Part shown: one piece after another, positions 33,863 to 41,490 of the stretch | Layout: the number at the start of each line of letters is the position of its first letter | How positions within the stretch are numbered: the first letter of the stretch is position 1 | NCBI RefSeq assembly: GCF_900215205.1 | Contig: NZ_OBDY01000003.1 | Span: forward strand, 481,260 to 545,259 | Source of the DNA: Paractinoplanes atraurantiacus | GTDB lineage: Bacteria; Actinomycetota; Actinomycetes; Mycobacteriales; Micromonosporaceae | Direction: 5' to 3' | Length of the DNA stretch: 64,000 bases | The notes under the pieces: generated by a model | Seen by the model: only the letters and a program-made list of their open reading frames with translations | Told to the model about the DNA's origin: nothing | Database searches by the model: none | Translations under genes and position numbers: made by a program

Positions 33863-34727
33863 CCGGCTTTCCGCCGGTCACGCCGAGCACCTCGCCGGTC
33901 GTGTAGCTGGACTCCTGGCTCGCGAAATAGACGTAGGCCGGTGCCAGCTCGGCCGGCTGGCCGGCGCGGCCCAGGGGAGTGTCGCAGCCGAACGACTTGA
34001 CCTTCTTCTCCGGCATCGTGGCCGGGATCAGCGGCGTCCAGATCGGGCCGGGCGCCACAGCGTTGACCCGGATGCCCTTGTCGGCCAGGTCCTCGGCCAG
34101 CGCCTTGGTGAAGGCCACGATGCCGCCCTTGGTCGTCGCGTAGTCGAGCAGCGCGCTGGACGACTGGTAGGCCTGGATCGACGCCGTGTTGATGATCGTG
34201 GCGCCAGGCTGCATGTGCGGCACCGCGGCCCGGCACAGCCAGAACATCGCGTACAGGTTCGTCTTCATCACCCGGTCGAACTGCTCGTCGGTGATGTCGG
34301 TGATCCCGCCCGGCTGCGCCATCTGATAGGCCGCGTTGTTGACCAGGATGTCGATGCCGCCGAGGTCGGACAGGGCGCGGTCGACGATCGCCCGGCACTG
34401 CGACTCCTCGCGGATGTCGCCGGGCACCAGCGCCGCGACCCGGCCCGCCTTCTCGATCAGCTGGGCCGTCTCGCGGGCGTCTTCCTCCTCCTCGGGAAGA
34501 TAAGAGATGAGGACATCAGAGCCTTCCCGGGCGTACGCGATGGCGACCGCCCGCCCGATGCCCGAGTCCCCGCCGGTGATGACGGCCTTGCGGCCGGCCA
34601 GGCGCCCCGACCCCTGGTAGCTCTCCTCGCCGTGGTCCGGTCGCTGCGGCATCTGCCCGGTCAGGCCGGGCGGCTCCAGGTCGCCGCCGTCGTACTCCGG
34701 TCCGGGATATTTGCTGCGCGGGTCCAA
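33855..34727 (-). CDS. SDR family oxidoreductase
   Basis: Encodes 290 residues from TTG 34727, which has GAAGGAGA 6 bases upstream. The N-terminal extension (SKYPGPEYDGGDLEPPGLTG) is typical of the YhdF/YhxC-like SDRs. Classical motifs: VITGGDSGIGRAVAIAYARE (cofactor), NNAAYQ, NTASIQAY (Ser), LLDYATTKGGIVAFTKAL (Tyr-x-x-x-Lys). It uses NAD(P)H on an unknown substrate. The gene is next to the AtzH-like operon but 67 bp away on the same strand and likely unrelated. Confidence 0.93.
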   Translation of the reverse strand: MDPRSKYPGPEYDGGDLEPPGLTGQMPQRPDHGEESYQGSGRLAGRKAVITGGDSGIGRAVAIAYAREGSDVLISYLPEEEEDARETAQLIEKAGRVAALVPGDIREESQCRAIVDRALSDLGGIDILVNNAAYQMAQPGGITDITDEQFDRVMKTNLYAMFWLCRAAVPHMQPGATIINTASIQAYQSSSALLDYATTKGGIVAFTKALAEDLADKGIRVNAVAPGPIWTPLIPATMPEKKVKSFGCDTPLGRAGQPAELAPAYVYFASQESSYTTGEVLGVTGGKPVS

Positions 34728-34794
34728 CGCTTTCTCCTTCGGCTCGTGAGCGGACGAGCACGGTATGCCCGGAGAAACCGTGCGTAATCCACCG

Positions 34795-35148
34795 TCACGC
34801 CGGCTCCGACACGTGCGCCGCCACGATCCGCCAGCCCTCCTCCGTCCGTACCCAGGTCTGGGACTGGCGGCCGAGAACGTCGCGGCCCGGATAGCCGAAG
34901 AGCGTGTTGACCACCGCCACGTCCGGGCCGAAGGCCTGAACGAGGGTGTCCTTCAGATAGCGGCCGGACGGCAGCGGCGGCTGGGCCCGGCGCCACCGCC
35001 GCTGCTCGTCGAGGCCCACCTGCTGGTCGGCGATGCCGTAGCGGACCGCACCCGGCGCGAAGAAGGCCAGTATCGCGTCGGCGTCGTTGGCGGTCAGGGC
35101 CCGCTCGTACGCCTCGAACAGTTCGGTGACCTCGGCCTCGACAGTCAT
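34795..35148 (-). CDS. AtzH-like (DUF3225, NTF2-fold) protein
   Basis: Encodes 117 residues from ATG 35148, overlapping the permease stop (ATGA). It has LFEAYERALTANDADAILAFFAPGAVRYGIADQQVGLDE, WRRAQPPLP, and SQTWVRTEEGWRIVAAHVS, the NTF2-like AtzH family (DUF3225). In characterised cyanurate clusters AtzH accompanies the 1-carboxybiuret pathway. Here it is the last gene of a six-gene catabolic operon that starts with GntR. Its enzymatic role is inferred only from the neighbourhood. Confidence 0.8.
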   Translation of the reverse strand: MTVEAEVTELFEAYERALTANDADAILAFFAPGAVRYGIADQQVGLDEQRRWRRAQPPLPSGRYLKDTLVQAFGPDVAVVNTLFGYPGRDVLGRQSQTWVRTEEGWRIVAAHVSEPA

Positions 35149-36692
35149 GCGCGGGCCTCCGCGACCTCGTCGATCTCCTCCGGCTCCGGTCCCCGGAGCG
35201 CCGGCCGGGTCAGCGCGAAGATCACGCAGACGGTGGCCAGGAACAGGTAGCCGAGCGTGACCTGTCCGTCGGCGTTCCACTGCACCTTCGCGGCGTGGAT
35301 GAGGCCGACGAAGCTGAGCGCCGCCCCCGAGGCCGCGAAGATCGCCGCGTGCCAGAAGCGCTTGTCGATGATGAAGGCGACGATCGCGCCGAGCACGAGA
35401 CCGGCCAGGATGGCGCCTTCGCCGAGCGTCTTCAGGCCGTCGTAGACCACGCCGGCCCCGGCCAGCGCGTCCGTGCCGACCTGGGCCGCGGTCGTGCCGG
35501 CGGCGGCCAGGGCGTTGTCCATCTGCCCGGTCGCCCACTGCGCGATGTTGGGGATGAGCGCCGCGACCACCGCCGCCGCGTGGGCCCGCGGGGTCGCCTG
35601 GAACGCCTGCGCGCCGATCAGCAGGCCGATGTAGAGCAGGATCGGCACGATCGCGGCGGTCGGGAAGATCGCGCCGAGCAGCCCGAACAGGCCGAAGAAG
35701 CAGAGCAGCGCGATCACCACCCCGGTCGCCATCGAATATCCGGTGCGGCCGCCCGCGGCCTTCCAGCCGGGGTGCCCGACGTAGACGGCGGGCGGGAACG
35801 GCGAGCCGAGGCAGGACCCGATCACCGCGCCGGCTCCGTCGGCCAGGAGCACGCTGCGCAGGTTGTACCGGTCGCCGGCGGTGGCCGCGCTCTCGACGTT
35901 GGTCATCGCCTCGGTGAAGTTGTAGACGCCGAGCGGGATGGCGGTGGCCAGCAGCGGCGCCATGTCCTTCAGGCCGTCGAGCAGCAGGTCGACCTTGAAG
36001 TGCGGGAAGGCGAACGCGATGTCCTTGGCGGCCGCGGTCACGTCCGGCACCGACATGGCGCCGCCGATCCAGCCGATCGCGGTGCCGACGAGCAGCGCGG
36101 CCAGGCCGATCGGGAAGTTGTAGGGCAGCTTGACGTCGGTGAGCAGGCCGATCAGCAGCAGGCCGAAGACCGGCAGCGCGATCCACGCGTAGTTCCACAT
36201 GGTGCCGGCCGGGTTCATCGAGATGAAGGTGATCGAGATGCCGGCCAGGGTGCCCAGCAGCGCCGCCCGGGGCGCGTACTTGCGGATGTACGGGCCGACG
36301 AACGCCCCGATCAGCACGATCACGCCGATGATGAAGGCCCAGGCGATGCCGGCCGTCCACGCCGCCACCGGGTCCTTCGTGGCCAGGTAGATCGGCAGCA
36401 TGATCACGAAGATGACGATGAACATGTGCGGCACGCTGGGCCCGTACGGCAGCGCCGTGACGTCCGTGCGGTTCTCTTTGGCCGCGAGCCGCCGGGCCAG
36501 ATAGGTGTAGTAGACGTTGCCGGCGACCAGGGCGATGCCGAGCGCGGGCAGGATGACGCCGAAGACGTCCGAGGCCGGCATCCCGATCACGCCGATGCAG
36601 AGGCCGGTGAGGGTGAGCACGTTGACCAGGACGTTGACACCGAAGCCGAAGAAGGCGTTGGTGTCGCCGCGGACCCAGTAAGCCGTTTTCAT
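35145..36692 (-). CDS. NCS2-like permease (xanthine/uracil-type transporter)
   Basis: Encodes 515 residues from ATG 36692, coupled by ATGA to the upstream hydrolase. About 13 membrane helices are visible, including LVNVLTLTGLCIGVIGMP, YNFPIGLAALLVGTAIGWIGG, GAVIGSCLGSPFPPAVYVGHP (a conserved NCS2-type turn with P-x-x-V-Y-x-G), and GEGAILAGLVLGAIVAFIID. The match is to the AzgA/xanthine-permease branch. The likely cargo is a urea-derived nitrogen compound (biuret, triuret or cyanurate), because of its position between the two hydrolase genes and the AtzH-like gene. Confidence 0.82.
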   Translation of the reverse strand: MKTAYWVRGDTNAFFGFGVNVLVNVLTLTGLCIGVIGMPASDVFGVILPALGIALVAGNVYYTYLARRLAAKENRTDVTALPYGPSVPHMFIVIFVIMLPIYLATKDPVAAWTAGIAWAFIIGVIVLIGAFVGPYIRKYAPRAALLGTLAGISITFISMNPAGTMWNYAWIALPVFGLLLIGLLTDVKLPYNFPIGLAALLVGTAIGWIGGAMSVPDVTAAAKDIAFAFPHFKVDLLLDGLKDMAPLLATAIPLGVYNFTEAMTNVESAATAGDRYNLRSVLLADGAGAVIGSCLGSPFPPAVYVGHPGWKAAGGRTGYSMATGVVIALLCFFGLFGLLGAIFPTAAIVPILLYIGLLIGAQAFQATPRAHAAAVVAALIPNIAQWATGQMDNALAAAGTTAAQVGTDALAGAGVVYDGLKTLGEGAILAGLVLGAIVAFIIDKRFWHAAIFAASGAALSFVGLIHAAKVQWNADGQVTLGYLFLATVCVIFALTRPALRGPEPEEIDEVAEARA

Positions 36693-37348
36693 CTCTCCTC
36701 CTGGAGGGCGTCGATGACCGTCGGTGACTCCGCGACCCAGCCGAAGATGCCGCCCTGGGCGGCGATCATGTCGAGGCCGGCGCGCTGGAACTCGGGGAAG
36801 TAGGAGCCGACGCAGTCGGCCAGGACGAGGCACTCGTAGCCGCGGTCGTTGGCTTCGCGGACCGTGGTGTGGACGCACACTTCCGTCGTGACGCCGGTGA
36901 CGATCAGGCTTCTCGTGCCCAACTTGTCGAGAATTTCCGACAAGTCAGTCGCGTAGAAGGCGCCCTTGCCCGGTTTGTCGACGACGATCTCACCGTCCAG
37001 AGGGGCCAGCTCGTCGACGATGTCGTGCCCGTACTCGCCGCGGATGAGAATGCGGCCGAAGGCGCCCTCTTGTCCGATCTGCCCGCGAGACAGCTTGGCG
37101 GGTGGGCAGTCGGACAAATCGGGCAGATGACCTTCGCGGGTGTGAACGACCGGGAGGCCTCGGGTGCGCCACGCCGCCAGCAGCACGGACAAGGGCTCGA
37201 TGGTGCGGCTCAGCTGGGACACGTCGTTGCCGAGGGACTCGCCGAAGCCGCCGGGGAGCAGGAAGTCCCGCTGCATGTCGATGACGAGCAGCGCGACGCT
37301 GTCGGAATTGAAGGTGTAGGGACCGGGTTTGGCCTCCAGAGTGGGCAT
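36689..37348 (-). CDS. Isochorismatase-fold cysteine hydrolase, candidate triuret hydrolase
   Basis: Encodes 219 residues from ATG 37348. Catalytic-triad segments of the family are all present: ALLVIDMQRDFLLPGG (Asp), VVDKPGKGAFYATDLS (Lys), TGVTTEVCVHTTVREANDRGYE (Cys). It is about 50% similar by eye to the gene upstream (37351). Two such hydrolases in series in an allophanate operon recall the TrtA/BiuH pair, where one cleaves triuret to biuret and the next cleaves biuret. The ADCVGSYFPEF segment after the cysteine differs from the other copy's SDCTGATDP, so the substrates probably differ. Which enzyme takes which substrate is inferred. Confidence 0.75.
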   Translation of the reverse strand: MPTLEAKPGPYTFNSDSVALLVIDMQRDFLLPGGFGESLGNDVSQLSRTIEPLSVLLAAWRTRGLPVVHTREGHLPDLSDCPPAKLSRGQIGQEGAFGRILIRGEYGHDIVDELAPLDGEIVVDKPGKGAFYATDLSEILDKLGTRSLIVTGVTTEVCVHTTVREANDRGYECLVLADCVGSYFPEFQRAGLDMIAAQGGIFGWVAESPTVIDALQEER

Positions 37349-37350
37349 AA

Positions 37351-38085
37351 TCAGACCGCCTTCAGTCCGCTCAAGGGCGGCGGGTGGGGTGGTTGGATGG
37401 CCGTCGCCGCGATGACGTCGTCCGAGGTGGCGACGCAGCCGAAGACCCCGCCCTGCATGGTGACCATGTGCAGGGCGGCGGCGTGGTTGGCCGGGTCGGT
37501 CGCTCCCGTGCAGTCGCTGAGGATCAGGCACTCGTAACCGCGGTCGTTCGCCTCGCGCATCGTCGTGTGCACGCAGACGTCGGTGGTGATCCCGGTCAGG
37601 ATCAGATGCGTGATGCCGTGGGTGCGCAGCACCAGGTCGAGGTTGGTGGCGTAGAAGGCGCCCTTGCCCGGCTTGTCGACGATCACCTCGCCGGCGATCG
37701 GCGCCACCTCGGGCACGATCTCCCAGCCCGGCTCACCCTTGATCAAAATGCGGCCGCACGGGCCGAGCGCGCCGATCTCGGCCCCGATCTGCGCCGAGCG
37801 CCAGCGCTTGTTGGCCGGCAGGTCGGACAGGTCGGGGTCGTGCCCCTCGCGGGTGTGGATCACGAGCATGCCCAGCTCGCGGGCGTGGGCCAGCAGCCGT
37901 GCGGTGGCCGGCAGGCCGGCCCGGGTGAGCCCGATGTCATATCCCATCGCGTCCACGTAGCCGCCCGGCCCGCAGAAGTCGGTCTGCCAGTCGATGCAGA
38001 GCAGCGCCGTCCTCGCGACGGGGACCGACCCGTCGTACGGCCAGAGATAGGGGTTCGCTTTCACGGGTCCGATGAGTGCCGTCAT
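37351..38085 (-). CDS. Isochorismatase-fold cysteine hydrolase, candidate biuret amidohydrolase
   Basis: Encodes 244 residues from ATG 38085, overlapping the allophanate hydrolase stop (ATGA). Triad segments: TALLCIDWQTDFCGPGGYVD (Asp), VIVDKPGKGAFYATNLD (Lys), TGITTDVCVHTTMREANDRGYE (Cys). The segment LSDCTGATDPANHAAALHMV with MQGGVFG matches biuret hydrolase (BiuH) as I recall it. Such enzymes release ammonia from biuret to give allophanate, the substrate of the next gene product. It ends 2 bp before the next hydrolase. Confidence 0.78.
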   Translation of the reverse strand: MTALIGPVKANPYLWPYDGSVPVARTALLCIDWQTDFCGPGGYVDAMGYDIGLTRAGLPATARLLAHARELGMLVIHTREGHDPDLSDLPANKRWRSAQIGAEIGALGPCGRILIKGEPGWEIVPEVAPIAGEVIVDKPGKGAFYATNLDLVLRTHGITHLILTGITTDVCVHTTMREANDRGYECLILSDCTGATDPANHAAALHMVTMQGGVFGCVATSDDVIAATAIQPPHPPPLSGLKAV

Positions 38086-39692
38086 GCGTTCGGTCCTCTC
38101 GAGCGGTATTGCCGCCAGCCGCCGCTGGCGGTGATGTCCGGTGCGCCCCGCGCCGCGTACGCCTCGCAGAGGAACCCGGTGACCTCGGTGCCGTCGGCCA
38201 GCGCGACCCGGCCCAGCGACAGCGGCGCGGCGATGCCGGCCAGCAGGCCGCCGACGGTGGCCGACGGCAGCTGCCACAGCTCCACCTCGATCGCCTCGCC
38301 GCCCTCGGGAACACGGACCAGGCCGGGCGCGCCCGACGGCAGGTGATGGAGCCGGTAGCAGGGCGCGGTGCGGGCGGCGCCGAGCAGCGTGCCGCCGCGG
38401 TCGAGCAACTCGCCGTTGCGCGGCTCGCCGCTGAGATGCAGTCCGGCCACGGCCAGCGTCATCGCGTCGTCTTTTCTGACGCGGCTCGCCGCCAGCAGGA
38501 GCGTCTCGTCGCTGAACGCCGGGCCGAACAGGGTGAGCGACGCCGGCCGCCCGTCCTCGGTGAAGCCGTTCGGCACGGTCACCGCGGCCATGCCCAGCAG
38601 GTTCGCGAACTGCGTGTACCGGCCGAGATCGAGGTTGCGGCCGATCGGGTCCTCGGCGATCTCGGCCTGGGTGTAGGTCGTGCCGATCGTCGGCAGCACG
38701 AGCACGTCGATCCGTTCCCACATCCGGTCGGCGGCGGCCTTCAGCTCCCGCAGGCGGTGCTGGGCCCGGAAGGCGTCGACGGCGCTGAAGGCGTACCCGG
38801 CCTCCAGCACCCGCCGCGTGACCGGCAGCATCTTCGTCAGGAAGCCGTCGAGATCGGCCAATCGCTCGGCCACCCACGGACCGCGGTAGAGCAGGTCACC
38901 GGCCTCCAGTAGGGGCGCGACGTCCAAGACGATGTCACCGCCGATTCGCGCGTACGCCTTCTCCTGCCCGGCGTCGGCGAAGAAGTCCAGCCCCTCGGCG
39001 ACGCCGACTTTTGGTTCCGCCGGCAGCGGCCGGTCACCCTCCGAACCCCAAGGGTCCTGATGTACGCGGCCCCGCGCGGCCCGGAAGACGCCGCCGGCCG
39101 ATGCCACAGTCGGAGCGAAGACCGACACGCAGTCCAGCGAGCGGCAGGCCGGTACGACGCCGAGCGTGCTGAGCAGGCCGCGGGTGGGCTTGACGCCGAC
39201 GATCCCGTTGAGCGCGGCCGGCACGCGCCCCGAACCGGCGGTGTCGGTGCCGAGGGCGAACGAGACCGATCCGTCGGCGACCGCCACCGCCGAGCCCGAG
39301 CTGGAGCCGCCCGAGATGAGCCCGCCGCCGAAGACGCTCTCGGGGGCGCCGTAGGGGGAGCGGCAGCCGGTCAGCCCGGTGGCGAACTGGTCGAGGTTGG
39401 TCTTGCCGACGACGATGGCTCCGGCGTCGACCAGGCGCTGGACGACCGGTGCGCTGCGCTCCGGCTCGTACGCGAAGTCGGGGCAGGCGGCGGTGGTCGG
39501 CAGGCCGGCCACGTCGATGTTGTCCTTGACCGCGAAGGTCAGTCCGGCCAGCGGCTGTCGCGGATCGACCCGGTCGGCCTGTGCGTGCAGTTCGGCGGCG
39601 CTGAAGGTGCTGATCCAGACGCCTTCTGATCTTCGGTGGGACAGGAATCGATCGACGCTTGCGTGTGCCTCCACATCGTCGATTGTCGACAA
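38082..39692 (-). CDS. atzF: Allophanate hydrolase (AtzF-type)
   Basis: Encodes 536 residues if the TTG at 39692 is used. The amidase-signature domain has FAVKDNIDVAGLPTTAAC (catalytic Lys), ISGGSSSGSAVAVADG (Ser) and GTDTAGSGRVPAALNGIVG (Ser), then a second domain, VAGLHLSGEPRNGELLDRGG..GGWRQYRSRGPN, characteristic of allophanate hydrolases. It splits allophanate to two ammonia and two carbon dioxide in the cytosol. The start is doubtful: TTG 39692 lies inside a 14-bp perfect palindrome that looks like a regulator site, and an in-frame GTG at 39674 is an alternative. It is the first enzyme gene after the GntR gene. Confidence 0.88.
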   Translation of the reverse strand: MSTIDDVEAHASVDRFLSHRRSEGVWISTFSAAELHAQADRVDPRQPLAGLTFAVKDNIDVAGLPTTAACPDFAYEPERSAPVVQRLVDAGAIVVGKTNLDQFATGLTGCRSPYGAPESVFGGGLISGGSSSGSAVAVADGSVSFALGTDTAGSGRVPAALNGIVGVKPTRGLLSTLGVVPACRSLDCVSVFAPTVASAGGVFRAARGRVHQDPWGSEGDRPLPAEPKVGVAEGLDFFADAGQEKAYARIGGDIVLDVAPLLEAGDLLYRGPWVAERLADLDGFLTKMLPVTRRVLEAGYAFSAVDAFRAQHRLRELKAAADRMWERIDVLVLPTIGTTYTQAEIAEDPIGRNLDLGRYTQFANLLGMAAVTVPNGFTEDGRPASLTLFGPAFSDETLLLAASRVRKDDAMTLAVAGLHLSGEPRNGELLDRGGTLLGAARTAPCYRLHHLPSGAPGLVRVPEGGEAIEVELWQLPSATVGGLLAGIAAPLSLGRVALADGTEVTGFLCEAYAARGAPDITASGGWRQYRSRGPNA

Positions 39693-39694
39693 TC
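39681..39694. promoter_or_regulatory. Candidate GntR-family operator palindrome
   Basis: GATTGTCGACAATC is a perfect 14-bp palindrome between the GntR stop (39736) and the allophanate hydrolase gene. Its TTGTCGACAA core resembles operators of FadR/VanR-type GntR repressors. It is the likely site by which the adjacent FCD-domain regulator controls the hydrolase operon. Confidence 0.6.
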
Positions 39695-39735
39695 CTGTTT
39701 CGGTCGTTATCCAGCTTTGTAACGAGCCGATTTCG

Positions 39736-40371
39736 CTACGTCAGGTAGGTGCGGGCGCCGTGATCGTTCAAGGCCGCGGCGATGCCTTGGACATCGCCGC
39801 GCTCGACGGCGGCGAACAGGCGTTCATGTCGCAGCACGCCCTCCGCGGCCCGGGCCGCCTCCGCCTCGCGGCGCATGTTGACCGCCATGTACAGCTGAAT
39901 GCGCACCAGAACCGAGCCGTAGAGATCGGCGAGCTGGCGGTTGCCGCCCAGCGCGACCACCTCGGTGTGGAAACGCCGGTGGGCGTTGGCCAGCTCCAGC
40001 CGGTCGCCGGCCTCGGTCGCCTCGCGCATGGCGTCGAGCGCGGCCCGCAGCGCGGTCAGGTCGGGGGCCGCCGGCATCGAGGACACGGCGTGCCGCTCCA
40101 GCACGTCGCGCACTTCGTAGAGCTCGCGCACGTCATCGTCGGAGAGCGTGGCCACCCGGGCCCCGCGGCGGGGGATGTGCTCGACCAGGCCCTGCTGGGC
40201 GAGCAGCCGCATGGCCTCGCGCAGCGGCGCCCGGCTGATGCCGAGCCGGCGGGTCAGCTGCTCCTCGACCAGGCGCTCGCCGGGATCGCTCCGGCCGCTC
40301 AGGATCTCGCGGCGCAGCCGTTCGACGGCGAGCTCCACGAGGCTGTACGTCTGAAGCTCACCCTCGGTCAC
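39736..40371 (-). CDS. GntR family regulator, FCD (FadR) subfamily
   Basis: Encodes 211 residues from GTG 40371. The winged helix VELAVERLRREILSGRSDPGERLVEEQLTRRLGISRAPLREAMRLLAQQGLVEHIPRRG is canonical. An FCD ligand-binding domain with metal-binding His positions (RRFHTEVV and RHERLFAAV and NDHGART) follows. FCD regulators sense small carboxylates or ureides. Being immediately upstream (43 bp) of the allophanate hydrolase operon, it is its probable repressor, lifted by a pathway intermediate. Confidence 0.92.
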   Translation of the reverse strand: MTEGELQTYSLVELAVERLRREILSGRSDPGERLVEEQLTRRLGISRAPLREAMRLLAQQGLVEHIPRRGARVATLSDDDVRELYEVRDVLERHAVSSMPAAPDLTALRAALDAMREATEAGDRLELANAHRRFHTEVVALGGNRQLADLYGSVLVRIQLYMAVNMRREAEAARAAEGVLRHERLFAAVERGDVQGIAAALNDHGARTYLT

Positions 40372-40395
40372 GCCGACGAGTCTGCCAGCCGCCCC

Positions 40396-40512
40396 TCACG
40401 CCCGGTCGTGCCGGTCGTGGCCGCGGGGACGGCCGGGGCGAACGCTGGGCCAGACCGCCGTGGCGATCATGACGATGCCGATCACGATGAGGGCGATCCA
40501 GAGAAGGGTCAC
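40396..40512 (-). CDS. Small 38-residue membrane protein
   Basis: Too short for most gene finders. From GTG 40512 the minus strand encodes a hydrophobic helix (TLLWIALIVIGIVMIATAVW) and a basic, histidine-rich end. There is no ribosome site upstream, so it may be leaderless or begin elsewhere. Proteins of one helix plus a charged tail are common in actinobacteria and rarely annotated. Its place 24 bp upstream of GntR, same strand, suggests possible cotranscription. Low certainty. Confidence 0.4.
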   Translation of the reverse strand: MTLLWIALIVIGIVMIATAVWPSVRPGRPRGHDRHDRA

Positions 40513-40584
40513 TGCGGGAGGTTAGCCCCGGCCGGGCCCCGTGTGCTGCCTCGGAACCCGGCCGGATCGTGCACCATGTGACAG

Positions 40585-41097
40585 CTATCGCCCGGCCAGG
40601 CTCGAGCCCGTCTCGACCAGCGTCTTGAGGTCGCTGAGGATCCAGGCCCAGCCGCCACCCGCGCCGTCGTCCTCGGTGCCGGCGACCATCGCGGCCGTCT
40701 GCGGCGCGCCGGTGAGCTCGTGCGTGACGGTCAGCTTGTGAACGCCCGGCTGCATCTTGGCTTCCTCGATCTCGTACGTCAGCGTGGTGAAGGGCTCGGC
40801 CGCGGTGCCCGGGTCCATCAACATGCGCCAGGTCTGCACGAGCCGGCGCGGCGGGTCGGCCTCGATGACCTCACCGTCCACGATGACGTCGGGCACCTCG
40901 AAGCCGTTGGCCTTCGCGAAGTCCTTCATCTCCTGGGTGGCCATCGACCGGTAGGAGCCGCCCGGCTTGAGCTCGTAGTCGGCGGGCGACGCGTAGGCGT
41001 ACCGCGAGGTCCACTCGGGGTCGGTGATGGCGGCCCAGATCCGCTCCGGGCTCGCCTTGATCCAGACGCGGTACACCTGGGTGGTCTCGGTGGTCAT
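40585..41097 (-). CDS. SRPBCC (AHSA1-like) domain protein
   Basis: Encodes 170 residues from ATG 41097, overlapping the ArsR stop by ATGA. IKASPERIWAAITDPEWTSRYAYAS and GGSYRSMATQEMKDFAKANG, then DGEVIEADPPRRLVQTWRML are typical of the START/AHSA1 fold pocket proteins found beside ArsR regulators. Ligand unknown. The pair acts as a two-gene operon. Confidence 0.88.
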   Translation of the reverse strand: MTTETTQVYRVWIKASPERIWAAITDPEWTSRYAYASPADYELKPGGSYRSMATQEMKDFAKANGFEVPDVIVDGEVIEADPPRRLVQTWRMLMDPGTAAEPFTTLTYEIEEAKMQPGVHKLTVTHELTGAPQTAAMVAGTEDDGAGGGWAWILSDLKTLVETGSSLAGR

Positions 41098-41414
41098 GGC
41101 TCTTCCTCCAGCGCGTTTTTGAGATCGAGAAGTGCGGTGACGTGACGCTCCGTGTATTTGTCGATCCACCGGTCGTGGATCTGCCGGATCGGAACCGGAT
41201 TGAGGAAGTGCAGCTTCTCCCGGCCCGACCGGCGCGTGACGACGAGACCCGCCTCTTCCAGCACTTTGAGGTGTTTGGCGACGCCGAAGCGCGTCATCGC
41301 CAGCTCGGACTCCAGCTCGGTGAGCGTGCGGCCGTCACGCGCGAAGAGCAGGTCGAGCAGGAAGCGCCGGCTCGGGTCGGCCAGCGCCTTGAATACCAGG
41401 TCGTCGTCGGCCAT
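41094..41414 (-). CDS. ArsR-type HTH regulator
   Basis: Encodes 106 residues from ATG 41414. The winged helix reads FKALADPSRRFLLDLLFARDGRTLTELESELAMTRFGVAKHLKVLEEAGLVVTRRSGREKLHFLNP, without the metal-binding cysteines of ArsR/SmtB sensors. It belongs to the widespread DUF/AHSA1-linked repressor pairs. It probably regulates itself and the SRPBCC gene. Confidence 0.9.
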   Translation of the reverse strand: MADDDLVFKALADPSRRFLLDLLFARDGRTLTELESELAMTRFGVAKHLKVLEEAGLVVTRRSGREKLHFLNPVPIRQIHDRWIDKYTERHVTALLDLKNALEEEP

Positions 41415-41490
41415 GACGCAAAGTTATGAGACCAATAGGTCACATGTCAAGCTTAAGGTTCTCTTCATAGACCAGCGTCGAAGTGTTCCG

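Noticed and set aside
40585..41097. A polyketide cyclase role for the SRPBCC protein
   Set aside because: It belongs to the ArsR-linked AHSA1 group, which is not tied to polyketide synthesis.
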